From: Oscillospiraceae bacterium
Lineage (GTDB): Bacteria > Bacillota > Clostridia > Saccharofermentanales > Saccharofermentanaceae
Length of the DNA: 8,207 nt
Assembly: GCA_902803695.1 (NCBI GenBank)
Contig: CADCQX010000435.1
Coordinates: 1-8,207, forward strand
Reading direction: 5' to 3'
Shown: one piece after another, positions 5,143-8,207 of the stretch
How positions within the stretch are numbered: position 1 is the stretch's first letter
How the letters are laid out: each line of letters starts with the position of its first letter
The notes under the pieces: generated by a model
Databases searched by the model: none
What the model was told of the DNA's origin: nothing
Seen by the model: only the letters and a program-made list of their open reading frames with translations
Translations under genes and position numbers: made by a program

Positions 5143-6090
5143 ATGTCAGACAATAAAACCGAACAGAAGACGAGAGGAAAAGTCGGAGACTACATATTCC
5201 CATGGGTATCCAGCTTTTCGGCTCTTTCGATCTTTATGGGCATACAGTTTGTTGTGCTGGCTTTTATGCAGATAACGAAGATCAGTTACACCAAGTTTCA
5301 GGGCGTTTATGCGACATTATATGCGCTTCTGGGTATCTTCGGGTTACTGTTCTTTTCGTTCTTCAGCAGATTCTTTTTTTCGGACCGCAATTCGGGAATA
5401 CACTATTCCAAGCCGCAGAGACTTAATATCTTTATCGCCATTATCATAGGTTTCGGACTTCTTGGAATGGTCAATATCTACATGTATATAGCTAACAGTA
5501 TCGCCGACATGATGAAGGAAGGCGTTGTAGCCGAGGAGATGGAAAAGTATTCCGAGTCCGTCGACAGATATTCAAATATTGAAGTCGAGACAGTTCCGAT
5601 GGCTGATAAGCTCTTATATTATGTGGCAACAGTCCTTCTCGTACCGCTTGGCGAAGAGATCCTCTTCAGAGGGCTTACGCTCGGAGCTTTCCTTAAGAGG
5701 TATCCGGCCTGGCTTAGTATCATCATATCCGCATTGATATTCGGAGTTTGTCACGGATTATCGATCCATATCGGATATGCTTTTATGTCAGGCATTATTA
5801 TCGGCTGTGTATATTGCTTCACGAAGAATATCCTTTATACATACATCATCCACATGTTATTTAACTTCTTCGGCGGTACGCTGGGAATGATACTGACAGA
5901 CGGGTGGTTCAATATATCAGAGAATGTGCAATACAAGATCACCGCGACTCCTTATCTGATCGAGATCTTTATGATCGTTCCGACCATTATCCTTCTTATT
6001 TCATTAGGTCTCAGATACCGTCATGAGAATAAGATGGGACTGGAAAAGAAGAAGGAAGAGCCTTCACAGGAGATTATAGAAGAAGCATGA
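5143..6090 (+). CDS. CPBP family intramembrane glutamic endopeptidase (Abi/Rce1-like)
   Basis: A 315-residue multi-pass membrane protein of the CPBP (CAAX protease and bacteriocin-processing) family. Bacterial members are proposed membrane proteases; some are involved in bacteriocin self-immunity or peptide maturation, others have unknown targets. Seen: hydrophobic segments at about residues 26-44, 56-78, 94-118, 158-170, 190-204, 210-226, 232-252 and 270-290. The three family motifs are intact: EExxxR (E171, E172, R176 in GEEILFRG), FGVCHG (H204), and HMLFN (H237, N241). A loop of mostly polar, acidic residues (about 122-155) precedes the catalytic part, and the C-terminus is a charged cytoplasmic tail (KKKEEP). 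The gene lies 26 bases after the second DUF1292 gene and its stop overlaps the start of the next gene as ATGA, indicating co-translation. No bacteriocin-like small ORF or immunity gene is visible nearby, so the substrate is unknown. Confidence 0.9.
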   Translation: MSDNKTEQKTRGKVGDYIFPWVSSFSALSIFMGIQFVVLAFMQITKISYTKFQGVYATLYALLGIFGLLFFSFFSRFFFSDRNSGIHYSKPQRLNIFIAIIIGFGLLGMVNIYMYIANSIADMMKEGVVAEEMEKYSESVDRYSNIEVETVPMADKLLYYVATVLLVPLGEEILFRGLTLGAFLKRYPAWLSIIISALIFGVCHGLSIHIGYAFMSGIIIGCVYCFTKNILYTYIIHMLFNFFGGTLGMILTDGWFNISENVQYKITATPYLIEIFMIVPTIILLISLGLRYRHENKMGLEKKKEEPSQEIIEEA

Positions 6091-8207
6091 GTATATACGG
6101 AAAGATAAGACAGAAATACGGACGTTTCAGGAAACGCAGGCTCTTTGTGTTCCTGACAGTATTTGTCGTACTTCTTTTGGTCGCTGTTCTTATCCTTTCC
6201 ACCTTGGGAATATTCGGTTCGAGAGCTGAGCTTTGCACCATACGTGTCGAAAAAGATACCCGTGCAGTGCAGGCGTTAACGGGAACCGGCATCAATCTTG
6301 ATTATATCCCACTCACAAACTACGTTGTGGACGGTTCATTTGAATCCCATAACCAGTACAGCTCTTTCCATCTGATGGACGTAAAGGGCGACAGGATCCT
6401 CCTGGACCTGAATGACGTCTATAATTCATCACTTGATATCTCTTCATTGTCGGGAAGTAACGTCAGGATCTATACCATTGACGAGAACGGCAATACCGTT
6501 TTGGGTGTCAGGGCAGGCGTTATTTCATATAGTCCGGCCAACTTCGCTTCCTACGAGGAGATCGAAGATACCAACTGGAACTGGACACAGGATCAGATAG
6601 TAAAAGTGGTGGAATGTAACAATGTTACATCCTGTATAACCACTGCGGGAAGCCTTGTTTCGGACATCGACTCTATGGAGTTATCCAAGAGGACCGAGTC
6701 GGAGATCTCATCTTTCTCGGATATTTCCGCATCTGAATCCAGTGTTTTCGCGATAACAAAAAGAGGAGAGGTCTATTACTCAACTGACGGTAAGTCTTTC
6801 TCTGTCTTAGCTGAGTTCGGTCCTGATGATGAATACTATAAGGATCTCGGAACAGGTGCCTTGGAATGCACGCAGGTTGCGGCTCTTAATAACGGAGCCA
6901 TCGTGCTCTTAAGTAACGGAAAAGTTGCTCTTTGCACATATAACGGCATCTCTATTCTCGAAAACATCGACTCAAAGGTTGCCAATGTAAGCAACACCAA
7001 GGATCATGTATATCTGTTCATGGAGAACGGATCAGCATACAGATCTTCGAACGGACTTGTTTTCGAGGAGATAAAAGAGGCAAAAGAGATATTGCAGGGC
7101 AGAAATATAATCGCATCTTCTGCTTCTTCGAGTGAAGTGGGAGTGCTTCTTGACGGCGGAACGATCTTTCTCATAAATGAGGAAGGTCATCAGGTTATCG
7201 AGGCCCAGGGTGATATCAAGGATCTGTGCGTAACCAATAACGGCGAGCTCATCGTTATCTCGTCGGCAGGCGAGGCGCAGCTTCTTATGGGTACGACTTT
7301 TATAAGTCTTGATTTCGAAGTCGATAAGCTGTTTGACGGATACGAAAAGGAACTGTTTGTCCTTCGCGGCAATTCGATCTTTAAGACTTCGATATGCTCC
7401 AGCATTCAGATAGATCAGGTTGTTGCCGATAATACGGTCTTTGCAGGTGATGTATGCTTCGTGGAGAAATCCATCCCGGCATGTTCATGCACCATCCCGT
7501 CTGAGGTCGAGAACGGCGATTACTGGTCACTGTCGGGAGTATCCGATTCGTGGGATACATACGGAAGCGGAACTGCGGTTTCCGCGATCGACGGCGCACC
7601 GGGCGGCTACGGATCTAAATGTGCCCGCGTCCTGGGTATCACGGATAATCTCCATGTCCTGTCGCAGAAGATCGCAGATAACGGCAGCGAGATCTTCAAT
7701 AAGAACGACTTCCTGAGAATGGAGTTGTGGCTTGAGCAGACCAATATAAATGACAAGACGGTAAAGATATGGCTGTCTTCCGAAGGCTGCAAGGATATCG
7801 GGTTTGTGGTCGATGACTGCAAGAGCACTTTCTCGGATTATCAGAATGTCTTCGTTGCTTCTGACGAGATGATAAACAGCAAAAATGAGATCAGATTGAA
7901 TATTGCTTTTGAGGGAACGGGAGAGCTTCTTATCGACGGAGTCTATCTCGGACTTGATAAGTATTCCTCATCAGTCATTCCGGAGCCTTTCTCCGAGGCG
8001 ATAAGCACATCTGCTCCTAATGCAATAAGGCTCAATAACTTAAGGATCGGTTCTGACGGAGTAAGCTACAATTCTCTGTTCACATCATCCGCGAATTCCA
8101 ACGCTTACGTTTTCGATGAGGAGGAGGGACCGAGAAATAACTGTGCATCCCTTGAGGAGTCATTGAGACTCGTTAAGGAGAGCAAGGCTTTCCCGTGGCT
8201 GGTGCTC
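6087..8207 (+). CDS. Large membrane-anchored extracellular protein with propeller-like repeats and a CBM-like module, 3'-truncated
   Basis: The frame is open from the ATG at 6087 to the window end, giving 707 residues without a stop; the C-terminus lies beyond. Seen: a short basic cytoplasmic end (residues 1-18, KIRQKYGRFRKRR), one membrane segment (about 19-43) and a long exported part. Residues 50-185 form an unrecognised alpha/beta or beta region with a NYVVDGSFES stretch. Residues about 212-445 contain roughly six beta repeats of 32-40 residues with Asp-box-like turns (STDGKSF at 232-238, SSNGLVF at 320-326), resembling a beta-propeller. Residues about 475-622 look like a CBM4/9-type beta-sandwich (ENGDYWSLSG, GYGSKCARVLG, then GELLIDGVYLGLD). 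After that, IRLNNLRIGSDG and SLEESLRLVKESKAFPWLVL recall the opening of GH51-like arabinofuranosidase domains; this is inference, since the catalytic residues would lie outside the window. It has 13 cysteines. There is no lipobox: C50 follows RAEL. The start overlaps the CPBP stop as ATGA, with AGGAG 14 bases upstream. Confidence 0.8.
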   Translation, partial: MSIYGKIRQKYGRFRKRRLFVFLTVFVVLLLVAVLILSTLGIFGSRAELCTIRVEKDTRAVQALTGTGINLDYIPLTNYVVDGSFESHNQYSSFHLMDVKGDRILLDLNDVYNSSLDISSLSGSNVRIYTIDENGNTVLGVRAGVISYSPANFASYEEIEDTNWNWTQDQIVKVVECNNVTSCITTAGSLVSDIDSMELSKRTESEISSFSDISASESSVFAITKRGEVYYSTDGKSFSVLAEFGPDDEYYKDLGTGALECTQVAALNNGAIVLLSNGKVALCTYNGISILENIDSKVANVSNTKDHVYLFMENGSAYRSSNGLVFEEIKEAKEILQGRNIIASSASSSEVGVLLDGGTIFLINEEGHQVIEAQGDIKDLCVTNNGELIVISSAGEAQLLMGTTFISLDFEVDKLFDGYEKELFVLRGNSIFKTSICSSIQIDQVVADNTVFAGDVCFVEKSIPACSCTIPSEVENGDYWSLSGVSDSWDTYGSGTAVSAIDGAPGGYGSKCARVLGITDNLHVLSQKIADNGSEIFNKNDFLRMELWLEQTNINDKTVKIWLSSEGCKDIGFVVDDCKSTFSDYQNVFVASDEMINSKNEIRLNIAFEGTGELLIDGVYLGLDKYSSSVIPEPFSEAISTSAPNAIRLNNLRIGSDGVSYNSLFTSSANSNAYVFDEEEGPRNNCASLEESLRLVKESKAFPWLVL

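Noticed and set aside
5131..6090. CPBP protease with an adjacent bacteriocin or immunity cluster
   Set aside because: No small leader-peptide ORF, GG-motif precursor or transporter gene is visible in the window; the family name alone does not support it.
6236..6238. C50 of the large surface protein as a lipoprotein cysteine
   Set aside because: The preceding residues (RAEL) do not form a lipobox, and the cysteine lies several residues after the membrane segment.
7190..7828. Several 70-100 codon open frames on both strands within the last gene
   Set aside because: They are shadows of the continuous frame from 6087 to the window end, with no motifs or ribosome sites.
1..8207. Mobile element, CRISPR array, prophage or defence island
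   Set aside because: No repeats with regular spacing, terminal inverted repeats, transposase, integrase or phage genes were seen; gene content and codon use look like ordinary chromosome.

Overview
The window reads as a chromosomal housekeeping segment of a low-to-mid GC member of the Bacillota, most likely class Clostridia. Reasons seen in the sequence: strong Shine-Dalgarno sites of the GGAGG type, TG-extended -10 promoters, an IreB family gene followed by ruvX and DUF1292 genes (a block typical of Firmicutes), and an HPr-like gene. Genus cannot be fixed from the sequence alone, though a gut or rumen clostridium would fit. I see no rRNA, tRNA, IS element, CRISPR array, integrase or plasmid function.

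Layout. Positions 1-1788 (+) are the 3' part of rnr (RNase R). Converging on it, with one base between the stop codons, is a small HPr-fold gene (1790-2020, -) that lacks the active-site histidine. A 122-bp divergent intergenic region (2021-2142) carries promoters facing both ways. mtaB (2143-3459, +) encodes a radical-SAM tRNA methylthiotransferase. The next block is ireB (3555-3809), an intrinsic terminator (about 3824-3856), ruvX (3880-4305), and two adjacent DUF1292 genes (4372-4704 and about 4682-5116). These two are divergent paralogues, one extremely acidic and one slightly basic. They are followed by a CPBP-family membrane protease gene (5143-6090). The last gene overlaps it by the four bases ATGA and is open to the window end (6087-8207). 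It encodes a single-pass membrane-anchored protein with propeller-like repeats, a carbohydrate-binding-like beta module and perhaps the start of a glycoside-hydrolase-like domain.

How they fit together. The left half is RNA metabolism: RNase R degrades structured RNA, MtaB modifies A37 of ANN-decoding tRNAs, and RuvX/YqgF is linked to 16S rRNA maturation. IreB is the substrate of the PASTA-kinase pathway that monitors the cell envelope. The right half moves to the cell surface, with a CPBP protease and a translationally coupled surface protein. Extended -10 promoters before ireB and before the first DUF1292 gene, plus the terminator after ireB, suggest that ireB is mostly expressed as a short transcript, with ruvX served by readthrough and the DUF1292-CPBP-surface protein set by its own promoter.

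The parts least explained by standard annotation are the paired DUF1292 paralogues with opposite charge, the histidine-less HPr, and the 707-residue (so far) surface protein coupled to the CPBP protease. All gaps between genes are below 130 bases, so there is no long non-coding stretch to describe.
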